Source: SYLG01 sp965226945 (GTDB lineage Bacteria > Planctomycetota > Planctomycetia > Gemmatales > Gemmataceae). Taken from it: a stretch of 64,000 nt of DNA. A program made the position numbers and the translations under genes. This document shows, one piece after another, positions 8,731 to 19,762 of the stretch (its first letter is position 1; each line of letters starts with the position of its first letter). The notes beneath the pieces were generated by a model. The model was not told the origin of the DNA, did not search any database, and saw only the letters and a list, made by a program, of their open reading frames with translations. The stretch covers positions 930,001-994,000 of the forward strand of contig OZ245717.1 in assembly GCA_965226945.1 (NCBI GenBank), read 5' to 3'.

Positions 8731-9713
8731 TGGCCAATCCCCCAATCGACACCGGCGCTCCCCTGGACGCACCACTCCTGGAGCCATTTGCCAGGACCTG
8801 GCAGCGCACGCTGGTCGATTACATCAATTTGACCAAGCCTCGCGTCGCCACCCTGGTACTCTTTTCCGTGGGTGCCGGCGGCATCTTGGCCGCGCTGGCC
8901 CATGGTCAACCGATTCAGTGGCTGACAATCCTCTGGACGATCCTTGGTTCGGCGCTGGTTTCCTCAAGCGCCAGTGCCCTCAACCAGGCGCTGGAAATCG
9001 CCACCGACGCCCTGATGCCGCGCACCGCGAAACGGCCCCTGCCCGGCGGTCGCGTCCATGCGCTCGAAGCCTGGATCTTCGGCCTGGTTACCCTCGGTCT
9101 TGGCGTCGCGCTTCTGCTTGCGACCTCTCATCCGGCCGCGACCTGGGTGGCCCTCTTCACACATCTGAGCTATGTGCTGGTTTACACGCCCTTAAAAACC
9201 CGGACGAATCTCAACACCTTGATTGGCGCGGTGCCGGGAGCCTTGCCCCCCGTCATCGGCTATGTCGCCTTCACTGGCCAGATCGAATACCCCTGCCTGA
9301 TTCTCTTTGCCATCGTCTTCTTTTGGCAGATCCCCCACTTTCTGGCGATCGCCTGGATGTACAAGGAGCAGTATGCCAAGGCCGGCATGCGCATGCTGAC
9401 GCGCGGCGATGAAACCGGCCGCCTGACCGCATCGCAAATGCGCAACTATTCGCTCGGCCTCATCGCCGTCTCTTGTTCGCCCATCCTGTTTCCGGGGCGG
9501 GTGCACTCCCTCTGGGATCTGGCCTATCTCATTTTGACTTGCGCCGTCGGCGGCTGGTTCCTGTGGTCGACCCTCGGATTTCAGAAGAAGCCCGGCTTTG
9601 CCAGCGCCCGCAAGGTGTTGCAAGTTTCGCTTCTGGTTTTGCCCCTGCTCCTTTTGCTGTTGTGCCTGGATACCTGGATCATCGGTCCCAGGGGAGGAAG
9701 CGAGCCCTTATGA
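8730..9713 (+). CDS. ctaB: protohaem IX farnesyltransferase (haem O synthase)
   Basis: CtaB (CyoE) transfers a farnesyl group to protohaem, giving haem O, the substrate of the preceding CtaA. The 327-aa UbiA-superfamily membrane protein begins with a short soluble segment followed by LTKPRVATLVLFS. The prenyl-diphosphate and Mg-binding motif is seen as NQALEIATDALMPRTAKRPL; the second conserved polar loop includes YTPLKTRTNLNTLIGAVPGA. About eight or nine membrane helices are predicted. The ATG at 8730 shares its first base with the ctaA stop, and the gene ends in an ATGA overlap with coxC. Function and complex are clear from family and context. Confidence 0.95.
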   Translation: MANPPIDTGAPLDAPLLEPFARTWQRTLVDYINLTKPRVATLVLFSVGAGGILAALAHGQPIQWLTILWTILGSALVSSSASALNQALEIATDALMPRTAKRPLPGGRVHALEAWIFGLVTLGLGVALLLATSHPAATWVALFTHLSYVLVYTPLKTRTNLNTLIGAVPGALPPVIGYVAFTGQIEYPCLILFAIVFFWQIPHFLAIAWMYKEQYAKAGMRMLTRGDETGRLTASQMRNYSLGLIAVSCSPILFPGRVHSLWDLAYLILTCAVGGWFLWSTLGFQKKPGFASARKVLQVSLLVLPLLLLLLCLDTWIIGPRGGSEPL

Positions 9714-10663
9714 TTTCCTCAAGTCCACAGGCCTCTGCGGCTAGCCCGGTTTCTCCTCATGGCCCGGCGTCTCCTCATGGCCCGATGATCGATACGGCCC
9801 AGGCTCCCTCGTTTGAATCTCCCAAGCTGGCGATGTGGCTTTTCCTGGGCACCGAGATCATGTTCTTTTGCGGACTTTTTTCCGCCTACTATGTGCTTCG
9901 CGCGGGCGCGACCGGAGGCAACCCCGCGCTCTGGCCCACCCGCGAGCAGACTCATGTCCTTCCCCTGGTCGGACTGATCAACACGTTGACTCTGCTTTCC
10001 AGCAGTGTCGCCCTGAGCCTGGCCTTGTCGCAGTTGCAAAACGGTCAGTTGTCCGGTTGCGTGCGGTCGCTGGCGCTCAGTCTTTTGCTTGGCCTGGCAT
10101 TTCTGGGAATCAAGGCCTGGGAATATTCCGAGAAATTCCATCATGGCCTCATTCCGGGGCAAATTGCCGAAGCTCCTGGACCCGACGCCCGCAGGGAACG
10201 CTTGCTCGTGCGCGGCCAGCGGGTCTGGCTCGATCGCCAGCGCGGCGCCCTTGAGAGCTACCTGGCCCAACATGAAAAGTCGACCGCCCCCGAAGTCGTC
10301 GATGCCAAAGAGTTCCTGGCGCTATTGCGTGATGGGAAAAAAGAGAACGGCGATTACATTCGCCCGCTCACCCCGGCGGAAGCGGCCGAAGGAGCCAATG
10401 CGCTTCGCGAAAAGCATCCCGAACTTCCCATTCGGCCAGCGTTGCCCAATGGCAATCTTTGGGCTTCGTTTTACTTCACGATCACGGGCATTCACGCGCT
10501 GCACCTGATCGCCGGGTTGGTGCTGATCACCATGGTCCTTTTGCGGGGGCTATTTGGCGCGCTTGATCCCAACCGGAGCGATTTCCTCGCGAACACGGCG
10601 CTTTACTGGCACTTTGTCGATCTGGTTTGGCTGTTTTTATTCCCGCTGATTTATTTGCTTTAA
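9710..10663 (+). CDS. coxC: cytochrome c oxidase subunit III with a large hydrophilic insert
   Basis: Subunit III stabilises proton uptake in the oxidase. The 317-aa protein starts with a Pro/Ser/Gly-rich tail containing a short duplication (SPHGPASPHGP), then KLAMWLFLGTEIMFFCGLFS, typical of the family. Later helices include ITGIHALHLIAGLVLI and ALYWHFVDLVWLFLFPLIY. Between the helix ending KAWEYSEKFHHG and the one starting LWASFYFTITG there are roughly 100 charged residues (about 146-248), where most family members have a short loop. The insert looks helical and may face the cytoplasm or periplasm depending on topology. Start overlaps the ctaB stop as ATGA. Confidence 0.93.
   Translation: MISSSPQASAASPVSPHGPASPHGPMIDTAQAPSFESPKLAMWLFLGTEIMFFCGLFSAYYVLRAGATGGNPALWPTREQTHVLPLVGLINTLTLLSSSVALSLALSQLQNGQLSGCVRSLALSLLLGLAFLGIKAWEYSEKFHHGLIPGQIAEAPGPDARRERLLVRGQRVWLDRQRGALESYLAQHEKSTAPEVVDAKEFLALLRDGKKENGDYIRPLTPAEAAEGANALREKHPELPIRPALPNGNLWASFYFTITGIHALHLIAGLVLITMVLLRGLFGALDPNRSDFLANTALYWHFVDLVWLFLFPLIYLL
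9752..9784 (+). repeat. in-frame 15-bp duplication in the coxC start region
   Basis: TCTCCTCATGGCCCG occurs at 9752-9766 and again at 9770-9784, an 18-bp period. It duplicates the residues SPHGP in the disordered N-terminal tail of CoxC. It is a local microduplication with no obvious function. Confidence 0.8.
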
Positions 10664-10702
10664 CTTCAGGTCAAAGAGGCCTGGAAAAAGAAAGGGACGC
10701 CG

Positions 10703-10996
10703 ATGATCGGCTCGACACACAAGGAAACGGTTCCCTGGATCAGCGCGTTTTTCGTTGTGATCTGCCTGCTTGTCGGCTTTATCGCTTCGCTTGCAGTGCT
10801 CAACCAATCCCTGGATCCCGCACAAGGGCGCATGGTGGTCCTCGGGGCGGCAGGTTTGCAAATCCTCATCTGCTTGCTTGGATTCTTCCATGCCAGCCGG
10901 GATTTCCCGCGCCTTTTCTGGATGCTGGGGCCGGTCGTCCTCTTGTGCGTGGCCCTGGTGTTAGCCCTTCTTCCCGATTTTGCTTTTTCTGCATAA
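10703..10996 (+). CDS. small membrane protein, probable cytochrome c oxidase subunit IV
   Basis: A 97-aa protein with three predicted membrane helices (about residues 12-34, 44-64 and 70-92) and almost no soluble part. It lies directly between coxC and the SCO gene, 39 bp after coxC and 12 bp before the next start. Small three-helix subunits of this size at this operon position belong to the COX4/caa3 subunit IV type. The segment after the first helix (LNQSLDPAQGRMVVLG) is polar and probably extracytoplasmic. No residue-level signature is strong, so the call rests on length, topology and context. Confidence 0.75.
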   Translation: MIGSTHKETVPWISAFFVVICLLVGFIASLAVLNQSLDPAQGRMVVLGAAGLQILICLLGFFHASRDFPRLFWMLGPVVLLCVALVLALLPDFAFSA

Positions 10997-11008
10997 ACGG
11001 CCTCAACT

Positions 11009-12097
11009 ATGAACTTCCCACGATATCTCTTGTTGATCGCCGCCCTGGTGCTGTCGCCTCTGACCGCATTGACTCAGGACGACTACGGCAAGGCGGTTCC
11101 TTTTGAATTGATCGACTCGCACGGCAAGCCATTTTCCTCGGAGCAGCTTCAGGGCAAAACCTGGATCGCGAGTTTTGTCTTTACCCGCTGCTCCGGCCCC
11201 TGCCCGCAAGTGAGCGCCACCATGGCCCGGTTGCAGTCAGAACTGGCGGATGTGAAAGACCTCAAGCTCGTCACTTTCACCGTGGATCCCGAACGCGACA
11301 ACCCGGAAGAACTCACCCGCTACGCCGCGAATTTCCGAGCCGACCCGGAGCGCTGGGTGTTCCTCACCGGCAAGGAAGAACAGATTCATCAACTGATGGT
11401 CAAGAAGTTTCTGCTTGGAGTCAAACGGGCCGATCAACCCGCTCCCGGCCAGGAGTTCGCGCACGCGACCAAGCTGGCGGTGGTCGACTCCAAGGGAAAC
11501 ATTCGCGGCTATTTTCAGGGATTGCCTGACGATGCCGCGCAGAACAAGAACGCCAAGGACGATTTTGAAGCAAGCCTGGCCAAGCTGAAATCACTGGTCG
11601 CCAACATCGATGCCGCGCCTGCCAAATCCTACCCCTGGTACTACCCGTCACCCGCACTGAATGCAGCGTTGAATGGATTGGCCGGTTGTTTCCTGCTGGC
11701 GGCCTACATCGCCATCAAGGCCAAAAAACCCCGCGTCCACGGCAGCCTGATGGTGGCCGCCTTGATCACCTCGGCGGTATTTCTGGCGAGCTACCTGACT
11801 TATCACCTCTTGATCAAGGATGGGATCGCCACCCGATTTGGAGACGCCGCTCCCAGCTCGCCCAGTTCGGTGCGCTACCTCTACTACACCATTCTCACCA
11901 GCCATACCATCCTGGCGATTCTGGTCACTCCCATGGCGCTATATGCCGCGTGGCTGGCAGCCTCGGGTCACTTTGCCCGCCACAAGGTCGTGGCGCGCGT
12001 GACCTTCCCGATTTGGCTCTATGTATCGATTACCGGCGTGGTGGTATACTGGATGCTCTACCAGTTACCCGCTCAAACAGGTTGGAACCTACCATGA
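11009..12097 (+). CDS. SCO1/SenC copper chaperone fused to a DUF420 membrane domain
   Basis: The first 200 residues form a SCO/SenC thioredoxin-like domain after a signal peptide. The copper-binding motif CSGPCP sits near residue 52, and the conserved third-ligand histidine is in EFAHATKLAVVD. SCO proteins deliver copper to CuA of subunit II. Residues from about 212 to 362 are a separate four-helix membrane domain (LNGLAGCFLLAAYIAIK, HGSLMVAALITSAVFLASYL, YTILTSHTILAI, PIWLYVSITGVVVYWML) matching DUF420, which occurs as a stand-alone gene in many oxidase clusters. The fusion suggests direct membrane anchoring of copper delivery at the oxidase. It ends in an ATGA overlap with the next small gene. 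Confidence 0.9.
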   Translation: MNFPRYLLLIAALVLSPLTALTQDDYGKAVPFELIDSHGKPFSSEQLQGKTWIASFVFTRCSGPCPQVSATMARLQSELADVKDLKLVTFTVDPERDNPEELTRYAANFRADPERWVFLTGKEEQIHQLMVKKFLLGVKRADQPAPGQEFAHATKLAVVDSKGNIRGYFQGLPDDAAQNKNAKDDFEASLAKLKSLVANIDAAPAKSYPWYYPSPALNAALNGLAGCFLLAAYIAIKAKKPRVHGSLMVAALITSAVFLASYLTYHLLIKDGIATRFGDAAPSSPSSVRYLYYTILTSHTILAILVTPMALYAAWLAASGHFARHKVVARVTFPIWLYVSITGVVVYWMLYQLPAQTGWNLP

Positions 12098-12348
12098 TGC
12101 GTCAGCGGATGCGGAAACTCGGACTGGCCACCACACTATTCATGCTCCTGGCCCTAGAGGGCAAGGTGCAGGCTTGCCCGTCTTGTGCCGGCTCGGTTCC
12201 CTGGAACGACTGCACCGACGGCGAAGCGGAAGGCCAGGCCTATAACCGCACGATCGGGCTCATGCTCGCGGCCCCCGCGTTTCTTGTCTGCTCGCTGGCG
12301 ATGGTTTCGCGCGGCCGTAAGCGTCGCAATCCTTGGCTGGACGAATAA
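12094..12348 (+). CDS. small exported CxxC protein with a C-terminal membrane helix
   Basis: The 84-residue product begins with a signal peptide (MMRQRMRKLGLATTLFMLLA...) and has a mature motif CPSCAGSVPWNDC directly after the likely cleavage site (VQA). A single helix at about residues 53-72 is followed by a basic tail (SRGRKRR), so the cysteine part would face the periplasm. The start overlaps the SCO-DUF420 stop by ATGA, so translation is coupled to the copper chaperone. A thiol or metal role in oxidase assembly is a reasonable guess, but no family is recognised. It is the last gene of the cytochrome oxidase operon. Confidence 0.72.
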   Translation: MMRQRMRKLGLATTLFMLLALEGKVQACPSCAGSVPWNDCTDGEAEGQAYNRTIGLMLAAPAFLVCSLAMVSRGRKRRNPWLDE

Positions 12349-12380
12349 AGCTCGCTCCCGCAACACGGGAAGGTTTTCGA

Positions 12381-13469
12381 TCAGGGTAAAGGGAGGTCGC
12401 GAAATGCGACCTCCGCGACCAACTCCTTGAAGTGATCGCCAAGGCGCACTTCCACCACGCCCCGCACGAGCTCCTTCAAGTTGCGCTGGTCCTTGCGCAG
12501 CCAGTCATAGCGGATGCGCATCCAGCCATTGTCATTTTGCACGGTCGTGTAACCATCGGCCCATACCGCCTCATCACCGGACGGCAGGGTGATCTTGGCG
12601 GGCCCAATCAGCGCGTTTTCCTGATACGACTCCAGGTAAAAGGCACTTGGGCCCGGTTTGATCTCCACCTCGAGTGAAATCCGATTCGGTGCGATTTTCT
12701 GGCCCACTCTGCGGATCAGGGTTTTGCCGACCTTTTGTTCCCTGGCACCGGAGGCCGGCTCTTCAATCGCACCCAGCGCAATCCAGGCCAGCCGCTGCGG
12801 CGCGACCAGGCGGATCTCACCTGTCAACCGGTCGATCTTTTGGACGGAGCGAGGAATCGCATTCGCGCTCAAGTCGAGCGAGGCATGGAATTTTTGATCA
12901 ATCGGGATCCAAGAAGTCGGTCTGGTTGCGATCTTTCGCTTGCCGCCATTTTCGTTCTGATTCAGGTTCTGCTTATCTTCGCCGACCTTTTTGAGATCGC
13001 CCGCGGGGATTTCGTATTCAAGCGTAAAGACCCCGCCCTGCACGAGGATGGGACCGAGGCGTGGATGCCAGGCGGCGTCGAGCCGGATGAGAAGTTTGCC
13101 GTCCGCGATATCAAACGACCGTTCCGCCAGAATCGAATCGATCGAAGCGCGCCAGAAAGGACTGGCAAATTCCACGGGACCGCCGGGCCCTCGGACAAAG
13201 TGCACAGATTGACCGCTGAGTCGCCAGTGGCCCCCTGCCGCCTGAGCCGCTTTCTGAAGGACCGTCCAAGGATTGGCCTTTGGGTCCAGCGCAATGGCCT
13301 TCACCTGATCGGGCAGCTTTCCCTCGATCACGATTTCGTGACCGGCGGCCCATTCTAAAAATGTGGCGTTTGGGTGGGTTACGGGCGGACGATAGGTCGA
13401 GCGTTCCTCGATCAGATCCTGTTGCAGGATCATTCCCAAGAACAGACAACCGATCCAGCTACCGGCCAT
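12381..13469 (-). CDS. exported protein of unknown function
   Basis: This 362-aa protein has a weak N-terminal signal (MAGSWIGCLFLGMIL) and a soluble, mostly beta-rich remainder. Residues about 30-90 (THPNATFLEWAAGHEIVIEG ... NPWTVLQKAAQAAGGHWRLS) resemble the short STN-like or secretin-type small domains that appear in outer-membrane secretion and sensing proteins; this is a weak similarity. The segment near residue 160 is Lys/Asn/Gln-rich. It is convergent with the cytochrome oxidase operon and lies 66 bp downstream of the universal stress protein gene on the same strand. No function can be assigned. Confidence 0.7.
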   Translation of the reverse strand: MAGSWIGCLFLGMILQQDLIEERSTYRPPVTHPNATFLEWAAGHEIVIEGKLPDQVKAIALDPKANPWTVLQKAAQAAGGHWRLSGQSVHFVRGPGGPVEFASPFWRASIDSILAERSFDIADGKLLIRLDAAWHPRLGPILVQGGVFTLEYEIPAGDLKKVGEDKQNLNQNENGGKRKIATRPTSWIPIDQKFHASLDLSANAIPRSVQKIDRLTGEIRLVAPQRLAWIALGAIEEPASGAREQKVGKTLIRRVGQKIAPNRISLEVEIKPGPSAFYLESYQENALIGPAKITLPSGDEAVWADGYTTVQNDNGWMRIRYDWLRKDQRNLKELVRGVVEVRLGDHFKELVAEVAFRDLPLP

Positions 13470-13535
13470 GGTTTTCCCCTAGCAACAGGAGGCGGAATTC
13501 GCGTCGTTGCAAGCACGGCACCGCCCGACCCTGGA

Positions 13536-14402
13536 TTAACCAAAGAGTGAACCCACGGGAATATTCAGAATGGGACAGCTGGCCTGACGCAGAACCCGTT
13601 CCGAGGTGGTACCTCGCAGGCCATCGAGAAATCCTTCCGGTCCGTCGGTGGTCATGACGATCAGGTCGGCCGAAATTTCCTTCGCTCGCTCCAGGATCAC
13701 CTGGGCGGGATTGCCCGCGGCATCTTCGCGGACCCACTTCCACCCGCTTTCCGAAGGCAGATCCAGCGGCGGGACATTTTCGGGGGACCCGACATGCAGC
13801 AACCGCACGGTTCCTCCCTTGATATTCAGATGCTGCAAAAACCGGTTGATGGCGTTGATGCTCGGTTGCGAGGAAGGTTTGACTGCGATCGGTATCAGAA
13901 TCGATTCGAGATGAATCGATCCGTCGTCCATCGAAACGAAACCGGGCACGCCGTGCGGTAGGAAAAGGGTCATTTCCCCGGACCCCTGGGCGATCGGCTC
14001 GCCGACCGAACGGGCAAACCAGCGCATTCGGCCTTCATTCTGCCTGACGGCCAGCACGATCAAATCGCAAGGACGATCCGCGAGATAGGCAAGACAAGCC
14101 GGGATCGGGTTTCGCCCCTCGCCCGCCACTTTCGAAACCTGGATTCCCAGATCGGTCACGGCGCTGCGCGGACTGCCCTCCGGAATCAGTTTCCAGCGAA
14201 TGAGCAAATCCCTGACACCGGGAAACTGATCCCAGTTTTCTTCGGAGGTCTGAAACACATGCATGACCGTCAACCGGGACTTCGCCATCAACGCGAGCTT
14301 CAGCGCATGGCCGAACGCCACTTCACTCGCCTCGGAGAAATCCGAAGGGTGAAAGATGGAACTGACGCCTAAAGGAACCGGCAAATCTTCGGAGGTCATC
14401 AA
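13536..14402 (-). CDS. tandem-domain universal stress protein
   Basis: The 288-aa product has two UspA-type alpha/beta domains. The first (about 13-145) starts SSIFHPSDFSEASEVAFGHA; the second (about 155-285) starts ESILIPIAVKPSSQPS and ends with RGTTSERVLRQASCPILNIP, similar to the ATP-loop end of Usp proteins. The first domain lacks a clear G-x2-G-x9-G(S/T) nucleotide loop (GRMRWFARSVGEPIAQ), so only the second is likely to bind ATP, if either does. Usp proteins are cytoplasmic stress or signalling proteins. Two in-frame ATGs overlap at the start (MM). Confidence 0.88.
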   Translation of the reverse strand: MMTSEDLPVPLGVSSIFHPSDFSEASEVAFGHALKLALMAKSRLTVMHVFQTSEENWDQFPGVRDLLIRWKLIPEGSPRSAVTDLGIQVSKVAGEGRNPIPACLAYLADRPCDLIVLAVRQNEGRMRWFARSVGEPIAQGSGEMTLFLPHGVPGFVSMDDGSIHLESILIPIAVKPSSQPSINAINRFLQHLNIKGGTVRLLHVGSPENVPPLDLPSESGWKWVREDAAGNPAQVILERAKEISADLIVMTTDGPEGFLDGLRGTTSERVLRQASCPILNIPVGSLFG

Positions 14403-14590
14403 GCACCTGAAGAAGCGAAGGGGAGAATGGTGGAGCAGTCTTTTTTATGAAAGAAGGGGAAAAGGAGGCTTTGAAGGAAGAAGTTGAAGGTCTACTGGGA
14501 AGATCTTGCCTTCGCCGCGACGGCCTTTGGCAACTTTCACCCCGGCCATGTCCTCACCCACAAACAGTCAATTTTCCCCCAATAAAAAGA

Positions 14591-14624
14591 TCGAGGCCCG
14601 CAAGCTTTCGCTTGCGGGCCTCGA
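14591..14624 (-). terminator. rho-independent terminator of the 23S-5S rRNA operon
   Basis: Arms TCGAGGCCCGCAAG and CTTGCGGGCCTCGA form a 14-bp GC-rich stem with a six-base loop. On the - strand it follows the 5S gene by a few bases and is followed by TCTTTTTATT. It is the expected end of the rRNA transcript. Confidence 0.88.
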
Positions 14625-14628
14625 AAAA

Positions 14629-14738
14629 CCCCGGCAATAACCTACTTTCGCTCTTGAAGAACTATCATGGGCCCTGAATGCTTAACGGCCGTGTTCGGAA
14701 AGGGAACGGGTGTGACCATTCAGGTATGTTCACCGGGA
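14629..14738 (-). rRNA. rrf: 5S ribosomal RNA
   Basis: Read on the - strand, the roughly 110-nt segment begins CCCGGTGAACATACCTGAAT and ends TTGCCGGGG, with the ends pairing as helix I. Conserved internal elements include GGTCACACCCGTTCC and CCGAACACGGCC, the typical loop B/C region of bacterial 5S RNA. It lies about 110 nt downstream of the 23S gene and just before a strong terminator. Ends are placed by the terminal stem and may be off by a few bases. Confidence 0.9.
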
Positions 14739-14849
14739 ATATTGATGGCGGGTGCGCCTACAGTTGGACCACACTCAAGTGTGGTGATTCGATGCTTCTT
14801 CTTTCAATTCTCTTTGCGCGAGTGACTGACTTGGGAGCAGAGAATGTAT
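14739..14849 (-). other. 23S-5S internal spacer
   Basis: This 110-nt spacer holds no tRNA. It contains a short palindrome (ACCACACT CA AGTGTGGT, 14768-14785) and the 3' arm of the long-range 23S processing stem at 14808-14829. Confidence 0.75.
14808..14829 (-). repeat. 3' arm of the 23S processing stem
   Basis: The 22 bases TTCTCTTTGCGCGAGTGACTGA are, apart from two mismatches, the reverse complement of 17864-17885 on the far side of the 23S gene. In the precursor the two would pair around the 23S RNA, as in RNase III processing stems of other bacteria. Confidence 0.7.
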
Positions 14850-17653
<2,804 letters not shown>

Positions 17654-17863
17654 ATTCACCCTCAGCTCCCCATCCCTAATGACTTCAACCCACTTCGTCC
17701 TCTCCTGTGGGGAGAAAACTCGCAGGTTGTTGCTTTCAAAATCGGTTTCGCCAAAGGCTATCGGACCACCATCTCGCTCGACTCCTTGTTAGAAGATTCG
17801 GCGCTACGCGGACCGACCAAGCCATCTACGCTATTAGTTATTCTTCGTTCACCGCTCTTATTC

Positions 17864-17885
17864 TCAGTCACTCTCTCAAAGAGAA
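17864..17885 (-). repeat. 5' arm of the 23S processing stem
   Basis: TCAGTCACTCTCTCAAAGAGAA on the plus strand pairs with 14808-14829 with two mismatches over 22 bases. It lies about 210 nt before the mature 23S 5' end, so the pre-23S would be released as a larger stem-closed precursor. Confidence 0.7.
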
Positions 17886-17995
17886 ACGCATTCTCTTCAG
17901 TTACACTCTTAACCACTCTTCCTCTTTCCTGAGTCGAAACCCAAGCGATGGAATCGTGGCGTTGTGTGATCGCAACTATATTTTGCGCACCCACC

Positions 17996-18011
17996 AAATT
18001 GTCAAAGAACA
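17996..18011 (-). promoter_or_regulatory. boxA-like antitermination element of the rRNA leader
   Basis: The - strand reads TGTTCTTTGACAATTT, close to the bacterial rRNA boxA (TGCTCTTTAACA...). In rRNA operons boxA recruits NusB/NusE and prevents premature termination. Its position between the presumed promoter and the 23S gene implies that the unlinked 23S-5S unit has its own antitermination system. Just upstream is a small hairpin (ACACCTCAAGAGGTG, plus strand). Confidence 0.62.
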
Positions 18012-18186
18012 AAAGACACCTCAAGAGGTGCCTTTTCTGGTTTTCACCAGGAGTCAGATCTCCTTACCGGCCGCAGCCAGTAATTTGCTCGACTCCTGTA
18101 CTTTAACTCGTCCTGCGGGTTTAGCAAGTTCAGTCATTCCGAACCAACGGGCCAGTTTGATCGTATCTCCTCAAATTACCGAGCCT

Positions 18187-18223
18187 TAAAAAAAAATGGG
18201 CCACGCCAAAGCTGGCGTGAGCC
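18187..18223 (-). terminator. terminator after the Gfo/Idh/MocA gene
   Basis: On the - strand GGCTCACGCC-AGCTTT-GGCGTGGCCC is followed by a run of T residues (plus strand A tract 18187-18196). It ends the transcript of the 18277-19749 gene and insulates it from the rRNA operon. Confidence 0.85.
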
Positions 18224-18276
18224 ACAATCGCGGTCCAGACCGCATTCCAAGGTGCCCAATCGAGAAAAAATCGCCC

Positions 18277-19749
18277 TTAAATCGTTTCCGGAACGCTAAA
18301 TCCCTTGCGCGAAGCCCTTGTTAACAAAGAATTTGCATCGCGGTCCTCGGGGAAGCGCTCCTTCGCGGGATCGAACGTCAGCTGCTTGCCGACATGGTAG
18401 ATGTTCGCCTTCCCATCGAGCTCGATTCCCTTCGACTTGAGATGTTCCGCCATCCGCACCAGGGCATCGGCCATGACTTCGCCGCCCGGCAACCCCTTGG
18501 CCGTGACGTCAAACTCGGCCTTTTGCCCAAGGCGGTAGGAAATGTTGACCAGGTGACAGCAAGCGCTCGAGTAGTGCCCCTCGAGAATGTCGGCATCCTG
18601 GGTTTCGCGTTTGCGGTTGCGCACCGCTTCGATGAAGTTGCCAAAGATGCCGCCGCCCACGCCTCTTTTGGCCGCCTCCATCTTGGGCAAAGGCTCCCCC
18701 TTGGTGGCACCCTTGGGGTAGAACTTGTTCCCGGCCACCACCCCTCCTTCGAAGTGGAGAATGTTTCCGACTTGCTCGCCGCGGTATTTGTCCGTCGGGA
18801 AGCCGCGCACTTCAAAGACCAGCTTGGCCTTGTCCGGACCGAAATCGAGCCAGCCGATTTGCGTGTTCGGGGTCTGCCCCTGATCCTGATAGCCAACTCG
18901 CCCGCCCACCGAGAACGAAGCCACGGGCAAGGTCGCGCCGGGAATCATCCAGCGCGCGACATCCATCTGGTGCACGCCCTGATTGCCGATGTCGCCGTTG
19001 CCATAGTCCCAGAACCAGTGCCAGTTGTAGTGCACCAAGTTCTCGTGAAACGCCGTGGCCGGAGCCGGCCCGGTCCAGAGATCGAAATCGAGTTCGGCCG
19101 GAACCGACTTGACCTCTTTAAAGCCGATCGATGGCCGCAATTTGTAACAAAGAGCTCGTGACACGAGCAATTTTCCATACTTTTCGGCTTTGACAATTTC
19201 GAGCAGATTCGCCCAGGCGTCGCTCGCTCTCCCTTGAGTGCCGTGCTGGACGATGCGGTTGGTGCGGCGGGCCGTTTCGACCGCGATGCGGCCTTCGTGA
19301 ACGTTTTGACTGCAAGGCTTTTCGACATAGACATCCTTGCCGGCTTGGCACGACCAGATCGTCATCAAACTGTGCCAGTGATTAGGGGTTGCGATCGAAA
19401 CGACATCGACCGATTTGTCCTCAAGCGCCTTGCGCACATCCTGAGCGGTCTGCGGCTTCGTCCCCTGCTTTTCCTTGGAAACCTGATTGAGACGTTTCTC
19501 CCAGGTGCGCTTGTCCGGGTCGATCAGCCAGGCGATCTCGACATTTTTCAGTTTGAGATACTCGCTGACATGCGCGGCCCCCCGCCCATTGAGGCCCGCC
19601 AGGGCGACGCGCACGGTCTCATTGGCGCCAAGCACGCGCGCCGAGGATTTCGTGCCTCCAATGGCGATCGTGGCCATCGAAGCCAGCGCCGCCTTGGTGA
19701 ACTGGCGCCGAGTCACTTGGGGTGAGGTCGAACGACGTTTCGCATTCAT
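18277..19749 (-). CDS. Tat-exported Gfo/Idh/MocA family oxidoreductase
   Basis: This 490-aa NAD(P)-dependent sugar-oxidoreductase-like protein starts MNAKRRSTSPQVTRRQFTKA, a twin-arginine signal, so it acts outside the cytoplasm. After cleavage the Rossmann segment ETVRVALAGLNGRGAAHVSE gives the dinucleotide fold. EKPCSQNVHEG carries the conserved EKP motif, and the C-terminal half has the family's beta-sheet domain (NWHWFWDYGNGDIGNQGVHQ). The longer frame from 19887 adds residues without family similarity, so the start at 19749 is chosen; the preceding esterase gene ends 13 bp upstream, suggesting co-transcription. Exported members are greatly expanded in planctomycetes; the substrate is unknown. 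Confidence 0.9.
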   Translation of the reverse strand: MNAKRRSTSPQVTRRQFTKAALASMATIAIGGTKSSARVLGANETVRVALAGLNGRGAAHVSEYLKLKNVEIAWLIDPDKRTWEKRLNQVSKEKQGTKPQTAQDVRKALEDKSVDVVSIATPNHWHSLMTIWSCQAGKDVYVEKPCSQNVHEGRIAVETARRTNRIVQHGTQGRASDAWANLLEIVKAEKYGKLLVSRALCYKLRPSIGFKEVKSVPAELDFDLWTGPAPATAFHENLVHYNWHWFWDYGNGDIGNQGVHQMDVARWMIPGATLPVASFSVGGRVGYQDQGQTPNTQIGWLDFGPDKAKLVFEVRGFPTDKYRGEQVGNILHFEGGVVAGNKFYPKGATKGEPLPKMEAAKRGVGGGIFGNFIEAVRNRKRETQDADILEGHYSSACCHLVNISYRLGQKAEFDVTAKGLPGGEVMADALVRMAEHLKSKGIELDGKANIYHVGKQLTFDPAKERFPEDRDANSLLTRASRKGFSVPETI

Positions 19750-19762
19750 GATTCCGTCTCCA

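Larger units (their letters stand above)
17654..18186 (-). other. leader region of the 23S-5S operon
   Basis: About 530 bases without a protein gene lie between the 23S 5' end and the terminator of the upstream protein gene. On the - strand they hold, in order, the presumed promoter region, a boxA-like element (17996-18011), the 5' arm of the processing stem (17864-17885) and further leader. No 16S or tRNA sequence is present. A convincing -35/-10 pair was not identified, although TTGACA with AT-rich bases 17-19 bp later overlaps the boxA site. Confidence 0.7.

Noticed and set aside
14447..14677. A 76-residue open frame on the + strand
   Set aside because: It runs into the rRNA terminator and 5S gene on the other strand, with no similarity to any protein.
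17654..18186. A 16S or tRNA gene upstream of 23S
   Set aside because: No conserved 16S segment or cloverleaf was found in the leader; the next element upstream is a protein gene's terminator.
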